Shown one piece after another: positions 8,728-16,052 of a stretch of DNA of 64,000 nt. The notes beneath the pieces were generated by a model. The model was given only the letters and a program-made list of their open reading frames with translations, was not told where the DNA came from and made no database searches. Each line of letters starts with the position of its first letter. Positions within the stretch are counted from its first letter, which is position 1. Made by a program: the position numbers and the translations under genes. Location: NCBI RefSeq assembly GCF_004134905.2, contig NZ_SDPQ02000002.1, forward strand, positions 434,001 to 498,000, given 5' to 3'. The DNA is from Aeromicrobium ginsengisoli. GTDB lineage: Bacteria; Actinomycetota; Actinomycetes; Propionibacteriales; Nocardioidaceae.

Positions 8728-8897
8728 GGCGACCTCGGAGTTGAGTGTCCCCGATGGTGTGCACGAAGTCCGTGACGCATGGATCAACGAGCCACGGTCC
8801 GGCTGGTGACGGCCCGATGCCCATTTTTGTCCGTGAATCCGGCGAAGTCGGTGTTTGGGCAGGTCAGGGCCGGGGTTCGGGCGACCCACGCTCGCGA

Positions 8898-8903
8898 TAC
8901 GTT
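8898..8903 (+). promoter_or_regulatory. -10 box TACGTT of the E1 gene
   Basis: TACGTT ends six bases before the ATG at 8909, and no Shine-Dalgarno sequence is present. Transcription would start at or next to the start codon, giving a leaderless mRNA. Confidence 0.5.
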
Positions 8904-8908
8904 GAGGC

Positions 8909-11080
8909 ATGCCCGAGTCGATCGACGATCACGTCGTCCGGCGGTTGCGTGGGTGGCCCGCCCGGCCCGGCGCACCTACGTCCGTGCCGGACCCGGAGAC
9001 CCTGCTGGCCTACTTCGACGCCCAGCTCCAGAGCCGTCACCTCGACCTGGCGATCCGCTGGCTGCAGACGCAGGGCGAGGCGTTCTACACGATCGGGTCG
9101 GCCGGTCATGAGAGCAACGCAGCGGTCGCCATGGCGCTGCGACCGAGCGATCCGGCGCTGCTGCACTACAGGTCGGGCGGCTTCTACGCGGCGCGCGCGG
9201 GCCAGGTGGCCGGGTCGACCGCGATCGACGACGTGCTCAACGGCGCTCTCGCGTCGACGAGCGACCCGATCTCCGGGGGCCGGCACAAGGTCTTCGGCAA
9301 CGCCGCCCTCAACGTCATCCCGCAGACCTCGACGATCGGCTCGCACCTGCCGCGAGCGTTCGGCCTGGCGTTCGCGCTCGGACGGGCGCCGCGCTCCGAG
9401 GTCGTTCCGCCCTGGCCACTCGACTCGGTCGTGGTGTGCAGCTTCGGCGACGCATCGGCCAACCACTCGACGGCCGTCGGGGCACTCAACGCCTCGGCCT
9501 ACTGCGCGCATCAGGGTGCGCCGCTGCCGATCCTGTACGTCTGCGAGGACAACGGCATCGGCATCAGCACCAAGTCGCCGGCCGGCTGGGTCGAGCGCTC
9601 GCTGTCGTCGTGGCCGGGCATCGACTACGCGGCTGCTGACGGCACCGACCCGGTCGAGCTGCTCGCCACAGCGGCACGTCTGGCCGATCGCGTGAGGGCG
9701 GAGCGCCGCCCGGCTATCCTGCACCTGCGCACCGTCCGGTTCATGGGGCACGCCGGCTCGGACGCCGAGATCGCCTATCGGTCGCAGCGCGAGATCGAGG
9801 ACGACTACGCCCGCGACCCGGTGCTGGCGACGGCCGGTGTGCTGATCGACGCCGGCGTGCTGACTCCCGAGAGCGCCCTCGCGCGCTACGACGACGCGCG
9901 CGCCACCGTGATGCAGCGGGCCAAGGCGTTGGCCGGTGCCCGGCGACTCGACGACCCCGAGCTGATCGCCGAGCCGATCACGGCCCGCCGAGCGCGCCGC
10001 GACATGCTGGCGACGGCCGAGCGGCGGCAGGCCGTCTTCGGTGGCAGGCTCCCCGAGGACGAGGGTCCGCTGAGCCTGGCGCAGAGCGTCAACGCCGCGC
10101 TCAAGGACGCGCTGGCGGCCCATCCGGAGGCACTGGTGTTCGGCGAGGACATCGGCCGCAAGGGCGGGGTCTACGGCGTGACGCGCGGGCTCCGCAAGGC
10201 GTACGGGGCCAATCGCGTGTTCGACACCCTGCTCGACGAGCAGACGATCCTGGGCACCGCGCTCGGCTCGGCCCTCGCCGGGTTCCTGCCGATTCCCGAG
10301 ATCCAATACCTCGCCTACCTCCACAACGCCGAGGACCAGCTGCGGGGCGAGGCGGCGACCCTGCGCTTCTTCTCCAACGGGCAGTATCAGAACGGCATGG
10401 TCGTACGCGTCGCCGGTCTGGCCTACCAGAAGGGCTTCGGCGGTCACTTCCACAACGACAACTCGGTCGCGGTGCTCCGCGACATCCCCGGACTCATCTT
10501 GGCGGTCCCGAGCCATCCGGCGAACGCACCACAGCTGCTCCGCGAGTGCCTGGCGCTGGCGGGAGAGGGACGGGTCTGCGTCTACCTCGAACCGATCGCG
10601 CTCTACCACCAGCGCGACCTGCAGGACGGTGACGGCGCGTGGACCGGCGCGTACACGCCGCCGGCGGCCTGGCCGGCGGAGTCCAGCGCTGAGCTCGGCC
10701 GCGTGCGCACCTACGGCGAGGGGCGGGACGTCCTGCTGGTGACGTTCGGCAACGGCGTACGCCTGAGCCTGCGCGCGGCGGCCGAGCTCGCACCCACCAT
10801 CGCCTGCACCGTGCTCGACCTGCAGTGGCTGTCACCGCTCCCGCACGAGGAGCTGCTGCGCACCGCCGCCGGCTTCGACCGGGTCGTGGTCGTCGACGAG
10901 ACCCGGCGCAGCGGAGGCGTCTCCGAGTCGATCATCACGGCGCTCGTCGACGGCGGGCACACAGGTCGCATCGTGCGAGTGACCAGCGCCGACAGCTTCA
11001 TCCCGTTGGGCCCCGCCGCCGATCACGTGCTGCTCTCGGAGGGGCTCATCAGCGAGGTCGTCCGGCGGATCGTCGACTAG
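8909..11080 (+). CDS. Branched-chain 2-oxoacid dehydrogenase-type E1, fused alpha and beta subunits
   Basis: This 723-residue ThDP enzyme carries an E1-alpha domain (about 25-350: IGSAGHESNAAVAMALRP, GGRHKVFGN, then the ThDP motif GDASANHSTAVGALNAS) joined to an E1-beta domain (about 385-720: LVFGEDIGRKGGVYGVTRGL, FDTLLDEQTILGTALG, VVVDETRRSGG). Such E1 enzymes decarboxylate 2-oxoacids and acylate the lipoyl group of an E2. Alpha and beta are separate chains in most BCKDH and PDH heterotetramers; here they are one chain. No E2 or E3 gene is adjacent. The flavoprotein at 30.9 kb is unlikely to be the E3 because it lacks the redox disulfide. The substrate is inferred and could be branched-chain or another 2-oxoacid. 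Confidence 0.85.
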   Translation: MPESIDDHVVRRLRGWPARPGAPTSVPDPETLLAYFDAQLQSRHLDLAIRWLQTQGEAFYTIGSAGHESNAAVAMALRPSDPALLHYRSGGFYAARAGQVAGSTAIDDVLNGALASTSDPISGGRHKVFGNAALNVIPQTSTIGSHLPRAFGLAFALGRAPRSEVVPPWPLDSVVVCSFGDASANHSTAVGALNASAYCAHQGAPLPILYVCEDNGIGISTKSPAGWVERSLSSWPGIDYAAADGTDPVELLATAARLADRVRAERRPAILHLRTVRFMGHAGSDAEIAYRSQREIEDDYARDPVLATAGVLIDAGVLTPESALARYDDARATVMQRAKALAGARRLDDPELIAEPITARRARRDMLATAERRQAVFGGRLPEDEGPLSLAQSVNAALKDALAAHPEALVFGEDIGRKGGVYGVTRGLRKAYGANRVFDTLLDEQTILGTALGSALAGFLPIPEIQYLAYLHNAEDQLRGEAATLRFFSNGQYQNGMVVRVAGLAYQKGFGGHFHNDNSVAVLRDIPGLILAVPSHPANAPQLLRECLALAGEGRVCVYLEPIALYHQRDLQDGDGAWTGAYTPPAAWPAESSAELGRVRTYGEGRDVLLVTFGNGVRLSLRAAAELAPTIACTVLDLQWLSPLPHEELLRTAAGFDRVVVVDETRRSGGVSESIITALVDGGHTGRIVRVTSADSFIPLGPAADHVLLSEGLISEVVRRIVD

Positions 11081-11850
11081 GACGAACGCCGACCGCTCAC
11101 GGCGACCGCTCGTGCCGTCAGGGTGAACGGTCCGTCGGGACTGCCGAGCCGTCGGCGACAGCCGTCGCGGAGGCGAGCCAGCGTGGAGGCGTCGAGTGAC
11201 GTCGCGTACGCCCCGCCGGGTCCGATCCCGAGCATGAACGGCTGCCAGTAGTCCTCGAAGTCCGTGTACTCGGTGCTCACCTCGAGCGCCCTCGTGCGTA
11301 CGTCCGTCAGTCCTGAGGTCGCCCACAGCTGCGCGAGCTCGCGCTCGGTCGTGAGCCGCATGGTGCGTGCCTCGTCGGGTGACGCCGGATCGACCTCGTG
11401 AGCGGCGTCCCAGAACGTCCGCAGCATCGTCATGCCGTCGGCGTAGTCCCACGTGCAGGCCGCGATCGTTCCGCCCGGTCGTACGACTCGCAGCATCTCG
11501 GCGACTCCTGCCCCGGGGTCGGGCAGGAAGTTGAGCACGAGCTGCGAGACGACGAGGTCGAAGGTCGCGTCGATCCACGGCAGCTCGGCCGCGACCGCAC
11601 GCCGTACGTCAGCCCCCGGCACCCGATCGGCGCACGCGGCGACGAACGACTCGGACGGGTCGGCAGCCGCGACGTGCGCTGCGCCGAGCCCGGTGGCCAG
11701 CACCTGTGTCAGCGCGCCGGGCCCACAGCCGACGTCGAGGGCTCGGTGGCCGGGTTCTCCGCCGACGAACGACAGGAAGGTGACCGCCAGCTGGTCGGAG
11801 TAGCGGCCCATGTAGCGGTCGTACGCGTCGCGGGTCGCATCGAAGCTCAT
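11077..11850 (-). CDS. Class I SAM-dependent methyltransferase
   Basis: This 257-residue cytosolic protein has the Rossmann-type methyltransferase motif I ALDVGCGPGALTQVLA near residue 40, an acidic post-motif (VAAADPSESFV), and motif III-like FDLVVSQLVLNFLPDPGAGVAEMLRV. The order matches the Methyltransf_11/UbiE-like group. The C-terminal part (FEDYWQPFMLGIGPGGAYATSLD) probably forms the substrate lid. Its last bases overlap the stop of the converging E1 gene by four bases. The acceptor substrate cannot be deduced, and the context gives no hint. Confidence 0.85.
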   Translation of the reverse strand: MSFDATRDAYDRYMGRYSDQLAVTFLSFVGGEPGHRALDVGCGPGALTQVLATGLGAAHVAAADPSESFVAACADRVPGADVRRAVAAELPWIDATFDLVVSQLVLNFLPDPGAGVAEMLRVVRPGGTIAACTWDYADGMTMLRTFWDAAHEVDPASPDEARTMRLTTERELAQLWATSGLTDVRTRALEVSTEYTDFEDYWQPFMLGIGPGGAYATSLDASTLARLRDGCRRRLGSPDGPFTLTARAVAVSGRRSS

Positions 11851-11919
11851 GGCTGCATTGAGCCACCGGTCAGTGCGAGGGTCAACCAGGTGCCGGCCAG
11901 AGGGACGGTCGCCACGTCG

Positions 11920-12492
11920 TCAGGGCAGACTGCGGAGCAGCGCCCTTGCCTCGCGCGGGGTCATCGCCTGGCAGCCGTGGGCGACCGCTTCGGCCACGAT
12001 GCGGGGCTCGTCGTTGAGCAGCCGCCACCCTCGGCGGACGAGGACCCATGGCGACTTGCGGCCCTCGCGCAGGTCGCGGGTGAGGCGCAACGCGAACGTG
12101 ATCACCCGGTGTCGGCGCAGGCAGATCGCGGCGTCGAGGATGCCCGCCTCGCGACAGGCGTCGACGATGACCGGTGCGAACAAGCCCTCGGCGATGAACC
12201 GGCCGCCTGGCGCCGACAACGTCTGGGTCCCGGTACGCCGGCTCGTCGCGATGTCGTAGACCGGGACCTCGACGGTGCCTGCCGCGCACAGCTCGGCGAT
12301 CGTGCCGACGGCGTCGATGGAGCTCCACGACGCCGGATCGTCCCAGTCGATGATGCCGAGGCTCGAGCGCGGCATGTCGGGCTCGTCGATGTCGCGATAG
12401 AAGTCGTCGAGGCGCAGCACCGGCCAGCCGAGGCGCTCAGCCAGATGAGACTTGCCGGACCCCGAGGGCCCGGCGAGGATGACGACGCCCAC
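11920..12492 (-). CDS. Uridine kinase-like P-loop kinase
   Basis: The 190-residue protein opens with a Walker A motif at residues 7-15 (LAGPSGSGKSHLAERL), followed by LRLDDFYRDIDEPDMP, the substrate/base segment typical of uridine kinase and related nucleoside or phosphoribulokinase-like enzymes. A later FIAEGLFAP segment corresponds to the second substrate-binding strand. The C-terminal third is Arg-rich and helical. It lies 36 bases downstream of the half-aldehyde-dehydrogenase gene on the same strand and may be the last gene of the deoC operon, which would fit a nucleoside-salvage role. The exact substrate is not certain. Confidence 0.7.
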   Translation of the reverse strand: MGVVILAGPSGSGKSHLAERLGWPVLRLDDFYRDIDEPDMPRSSLGIIDWDDPASWSSIDAVGTIAELCAAGTVEVPVYDIATSRRTGTQTLSAPGGRFIAEGLFAPVIVDACREAGILDAAICLRRHRVITFALRLTRDLREGRKSPWVLVRRGWRLLNDEPRIVAEAVAHGCQAMTPREARALLRSLP

Positions 12493-12528
12493 AGCGCTCT
12501 CAGACTCTCGACCAGCTGACGATGCCGG

Positions 12529-13392
12529 TCACACGCCGATCGGGTGCCAGACGGTCTTGGTCTCGACGAGTCCTTCGAGGCGCGCGAGCGTCGGCTCGGC
12601 GAGCCAGTCGACGGGAGCCGAGGGCGCGCGCAGCACACGCTTGAGGTTGTCGGCGGCGGCGACCTCGAGCGAGGCGGCGAGCTCGGGATCGTCGACGCCG
12701 GCGAGGTCGAGCGCGTTGACGTCCATGTGCGACGCCAGCCACGGGGCGATCTCGGCGGGCTTGCCGGTGAGGATGTTGACGACGCCGCCCGGCAGGTCCG
12801 AGGTGGCCATGCACTCCGAAAGGGTCACGGCCGGCACGGGGTACTTCTCGCTCGCGATCACGACGACGGTGTTGCCGGTGACGATCGCGGGCGCGATGAC
12901 CGAGACCAGGCCGAGCAGCGGGCCGCTGGGTGCGACGGTGGCCACGACGCCGGTCGGCTCAGGGGTCGACAGGTTGAAGAACGGGCCGGACACGGGGTTG
13001 CCGTTGCCGAGCACCTGGACGTACTTGTCGGCCCAGCCGGCATACCAGACGACGCGGTCGATCGCGGCGTCCACGTAGGTCGTGGCCTTCTTGTCATTGA
13101 GGCCCTCGGCGGCGCGCAGCTGCTCGATGAACTGGTCGCGCCGGCCCTCCATGACCTCGGCGAGGCGGTAGACGACCTGGCCGCGGTTGTAGGGCGTACG
13201 CGTCGACCAGCCGCCGAACGCCTTGCGGGCGGCGAGCACCGCGTCGCGGGCATCCTTGCGCGACGCGAGCGCCATGTTGCCGAGGAATCCGCCCTTGGCG
13301 TCGACGGCCTCGAACGTACGGCCGGACTCCGAGCGGGGGAAGGCCCCGCCGATGTAGAGCTTGTGCGTCTTGCGCACGTCCAACCTCGTCAT
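12529..13392 (-). CDS. Half-length aldehyde dehydrogenase homologue lacking the catalytic domain
   Basis: The 287-residue product matches the N-terminal, NAD-binding part of aldehyde dehydrogenases (LYIGGAFPRSESGRTFEAVD, YNRGQVVYRLAEVMEGRRDQ, GVVATVAPSGPLLGLVSVI, LPGGVVNILTGKP). It then diverges and stops. The ELGG glutamate and the catalytic cysteine region are both absent, so it should not oxidise aldehydes by itself. Its ATG overlaps the stop of the full-length enzyme upstream as ATGA, so the two are translationally coupled. An intact start, coupling and a clean reading frame argue for a maintained protein rather than decay. A structural or regulatory partner of the neighbouring dehydrogenase is the most likely role. 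Confidence 0.85.
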   Translation of the reverse strand: MTRLDVRKTHKLYIGGAFPRSESGRTFEAVDAKGGFLGNMALASRKDARDAVLAARKAFGGWSTRTPYNRGQVVYRLAEVMEGRRDQFIEQLRAAEGLNDKKATTYVDAAIDRVVWYAGWADKYVQVLGNGNPVSGPFFNLSTPEPTGVVATVAPSGPLLGLVSVIAPAIVTGNTVVVIASEKYPVPAVTLSECMATSDLPGGVVNILTGKPAEIAPWLASHMDVNALDLAGVDDPELAASLEVAAADNLKRVLRAPSAPVDWLAEPTLARLEGLVETKTVWHPIGV

Positions 13393-14831
13393 GCGGAAGC
13401 TCCCTGCAGGTAGGCGGCGAGGCCGTGGCGCCCGCCCTCGCGGCCGTAGCCCGACTCCTTGTAGCCGCCGAACGGCGACGCGGGGTCGAACTTGTTGAAC
13501 GTGTTGGCCCAGACGACGCCGGCGCGCAGCTGGTTGGCCATCGACAGGATCCGCGAGCCCTTCTCGGTCCACACGCCCGCAGACAGGCCGTAGGGCGTGT
13601 TGTTGGCCTTCTCGACCGCCTCGGCGGGCGTGCGGAACGTCAGGATCGACAGCACCGGGCCGAAGATCTCCTCGCGGGCGATCCGGTGGGCCTGCGTGAC
13701 GCCGGTGAAGATCGTCGGCGCGAACCAGAAGCCGCTGTCGGGGATCTCGCACGGTGCGGACCACCGCTCGGCGCCCTCGGCGTCACCGACGTCGGACAGC
13801 TCCTTGATGCGGGCGAGCTGCTCGGCGGAGTTGATCGCACCGATGTCGGTGTTCTTGTCGAGCGGGTCGCCGAGGCGCAGCGTCGACATGCGCTGCTTGA
13901 GCTTGTCGATGACCTCGTCGTAGACGCTCTCCTGAACCAGCAGGCGCGACCCGGCGCAGCACACGTGGCCCTGGTTGAAGAAGATGCCGCCGACGATGCC
14001 CTCGACCGCTTGGTCGAGCGGGGCGTCGTCGAACACGATGTTGGCGGCCTTGCCGCCGAGCTCGAGGGTGACCTTCTTGGACGTGCCGGCAACGGAGCGC
14101 GCGATGGCCTTGCCGACCGCGGTCGAACCGGTGAACGCGACCTTGTCGACGTCAGGGTGCTCGACGAGGGCCTGCCCGGTGGCGCCGGCGCCCGTGATGA
14201 TGTTGACGACGCCGGGCGGCAGCTCGGCCTGCTGGCACACCTCGGCGAACAGCAGCGCGGTCAGCGGAGTGGTCTCGGCCGGCTTGAGGACGACGGTGTT
14301 GCCCGCCGCGAGTGCCGGGGCGATCTTCCAGGCCAGCATCATGATGGGGAAGTTCCACGGGATGACCTGGCCCGCGACGCCGAGCGCCTTGGGGTCAGGC
14401 CCGAGGCCCGCGTGGCCGAGCTTGTCGGCCCAGCCGGCGTAGTAGAAGAACCACTGCGAGACCAGAGGCAGGTCGACGTCGCGTGACTCCTTGATCGGCT
14501 TGCCGTTGTCGAGCGACTCCAGCACGGCGAACTCACGGCTGCGCTCGGCCATGATGCGGGCGATGCGGTAGAGGTACTTGGCGCGCTCACTGCCGGGCAG
14601 CTTGGACCAGACCTTGTCGTACGCCTGTCGGGCGGCCTTGACCGCGAGGTCGACGTCGTCGGCGGTCGCCTCGGTGACCTCGGCGAGCACCTCCTCGGTG
14701 GACGGGCTGATCGACTTGAACGAGCCGCCCTTGCCGTCGACGAACTCGCCGCCGATGTAGAGGCCGTAGGAGCTCTTGATGTCGACGATCGAGCGCGACT
14801 CGGGCGCCGGTGCATATTCGAACTTGGTCAT
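13389..14831 (-). CDS. Aldehyde dehydrogenase (NAD-dependent family)
   Basis: This 480-residue, full-length enzyme has the expected landmarks: PWNFPIMMLAWKIAPALAAG (about 159-177), the NAD-site FTGSTAVGK, the general base E257 in LELGGK, and the catalytic C291 in FNQGHVCCAGSR. The C-terminal EEIFGPVLSILTF and PFGGYKESGYGREGG are typical. It starts one base after the deoC stop codon and overlaps the half-length homologue downstream. Beside DeoC, which yields acetaldehyde from deoxyribose 5-phosphate, the likely role is oxidation of acetaldehyde to acetate. Substrate is inferred from context. Confidence 0.93.
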   Translation of the reverse strand: MTKFEYAPAPESRSIVDIKSSYGLYIGGEFVDGKGGSFKSISPSTEEVLAEVTEATADDVDLAVKAARQAYDKVWSKLPGSERAKYLYRIARIMAERSREFAVLESLDNGKPIKESRDVDLPLVSQWFFYYAGWADKLGHAGLGPDPKALGVAGQVIPWNFPIMMLAWKIAPALAAGNTVVLKPAETTPLTALLFAEVCQQAELPPGVVNIITGAGATGQALVEHPDVDKVAFTGSTAVGKAIARSVAGTSKKVTLELGGKAANIVFDDAPLDQAVEGIVGGIFFNQGHVCCAGSRLLVQESVYDEVIDKLKQRMSTLRLGDPLDKNTDIGAINSAEQLARIKELSDVGDAEGAERWSAPCEIPDSGFWFAPTIFTGVTQAHRIAREEIFGPVLSILTFRTPAEAVEKANNTPYGLSAGVWTEKGSRILSMANQLRAGVVWANTFNKFDPASPFGGYKESGYGREGGRHGLAAYLQGASA

Positions 14832-14832
14832 G

Positions 14833-15765
14833 TCAGTCCAACGTCACGTAGTCGGGGCCGGAGTAGTGGCCGGTGGCAATCTTCTGGCGCTGCAGCAGCA
14901 GGTCGTTGAGCAGGCTCGAGGCGCCGAACCGGAACCAGTCGGGGTCGAGCCAGTCCTCGCCGACGATCTCGTTGACCATCACGAGGTACTTGATCGCGTC
15001 CTTCGACGTCTTGATGCCGCCGGCGGGCTTGACGCCGACCTGGCGCCCGGTCTCGGCACGGAAGTCGCGTACGGCCTCGAGCATCACGAGCGTGACCGGC
15101 AGGGTCGCGGCGGGCTGCACCTTGCCCGTGCTGGTCTTGATGAAGTCGGCGCCGGCCATCATCGCGAGCCAGGACGCCTTGCGGACGTTGTCGTACGTCT
15201 GCAGCTCGCCGGTCTCGAAGATGACCTTGAGGTGGGCGTGCGTGCCGTCGGGGCGGGCGCACGCCTCCTTGGTCGCGACGATCTCGTCGAAGACCAGCTC
15301 GTAGTTGCCGGTCAGGAACGCGCCACGGTCGATGACCATGTCGATCTCGTCGGCACCGGCTTCGACGGCGTCGCGCGTGTCGGCGAGCTTGATGTCGAGC
15401 GCGGCGCGACCGGACGGGAACGCGGTGGCGACGCTGGCCACGTTGAGGCCAGAGTCGCCGAGGGTGTCCTTGGCGATCTTGACCATGTCGGGATAGACGC
15501 ACACCGCGGCGGCCGAGGGGCAGCTCGGGTCGGTGGGATCGGGGCGCATGGCCTTGTTGGCCAGCGCGCGGACCTTGCCGGGGGTGTCGGCGCCTTCCAG
15601 CGTCGTGAGGTCGACCATCGAGATCGCCAGGTCGATCGCCCAGGCCTTGGCCGTGGTCTTGATCGACCGGGTGCCGAGTCCGGCGGCCCGGGCCTCGAGC
15701 CCGACCTGGTCGACGCCGGGCAACCCGCCGAGGGTCTTGCGCAGGGACGCGGTGGCGCCAGTCAC
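14833..15765 (-). CDS. deoC: Deoxyribose-phosphate aldolase
   Basis: The 310-residue class I aldolase would cleave 2-deoxy-D-ribose 5-phosphate to glyceraldehyde 3-phosphate and acetaldehyde. The Schiff-base lysine is K210 in ADFIKTSTGK, and the second active-site lysine is K246 in VGVKPAGGIKT. AVCVYPDMV and DEIDMVIDRGAF are family motifs. An ATG further upstream is open, but the GTG at 15765 has AGGAGG four bases before it and was chosen. It is the first gene of the deoC / ALDH / half-ALDH operon, with gaps or overlaps of a few bases only. TAACCT at 15808-15813 is a candidate -10. Confidence 0.95.
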   Translation of the reverse strand: MTGATASLRKTLGGLPGVDQVGLEARAAGLGTRSIKTTAKAWAIDLAISMVDLTTLEGADTPGKVRALANKAMRPDPTDPSCPSAAAVCVYPDMVKIAKDTLGDSGLNVASVATAFPSGRAALDIKLADTRDAVEAGADEIDMVIDRGAFLTGNYELVFDEIVATKEACARPDGTHAHLKVIFETGELQTYDNVRKASWLAMMAGADFIKTSTGKVQPAATLPVTLVMLEAVRDFRAETGRQVGVKPAGGIKTSKDAIKYLVMVNEIVGEDWLDPDWFRFGASSLLNDLLLQRQKIATGHYSGPDYVTLD

Positions 15766-15807
15766 GAATCCTCCTGAATGCGGCCACGTCGTCGGGACCA
15801 CTCGTCA

Positions 15808-15813
15808 AGGTTA
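15808..15813 (-). promoter_or_regulatory. Candidate -10 box TAACCT of the deoC operon
   Basis: TAACCT on the minus strand fits TANNNT and would start a transcript near 15801, leaving a short leader that contains the AGGAGG of deoC. No convincing -35 was seen. Confidence 0.35.
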
Positions 15814-15976
15814 GTTCCTGGATGGGCCGTCCGGCGAATGGCGAGAGCCGCTCCGAAGCCGCCGCACGCGTGAAACGCGCGTTGCAACCCAAACTTCACC
15901 GATTCGACACGTTTCGTCTTCGTAAAACGCGTTGACAAGGTTTCTCAACCGGGGTGAGGTGGCCCTACTCCATTTG

Positions 15977-16001
15977 CTGAGAATCTTCAGATTCCTCTCA
16001 G
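15977..16001 (+). promoter_or_regulatory. Hairpin or operator-like inverted repeat before the 5'-nucleotidase gene
   Basis: CTGAG/CTCAG flank the inner inverted repeat GAATCT-TC-AGATTC, with a small bulge. The element begins 76 bases before the start codon and could be an operator or a leader hairpin. The tiny central loop favours a protein-binding site over an RNA stem. Upstream (15930-15960) a TTGACA is present but without a clear -10. Confidence 0.35.
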
Positions 16002-16052
16002 AGGTGATCGCCACGGGGGCGATCACGGACTCGGGGCTCGAAAGGAACACCT

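Noticed and set aside
15888-15922. Possible PHO box (GTTCACC-type repeats at 11-base steps)
   Set aside because: Only one unit (CTTCACC) is close to consensus; the following units match too few bases to support PhoP binding.
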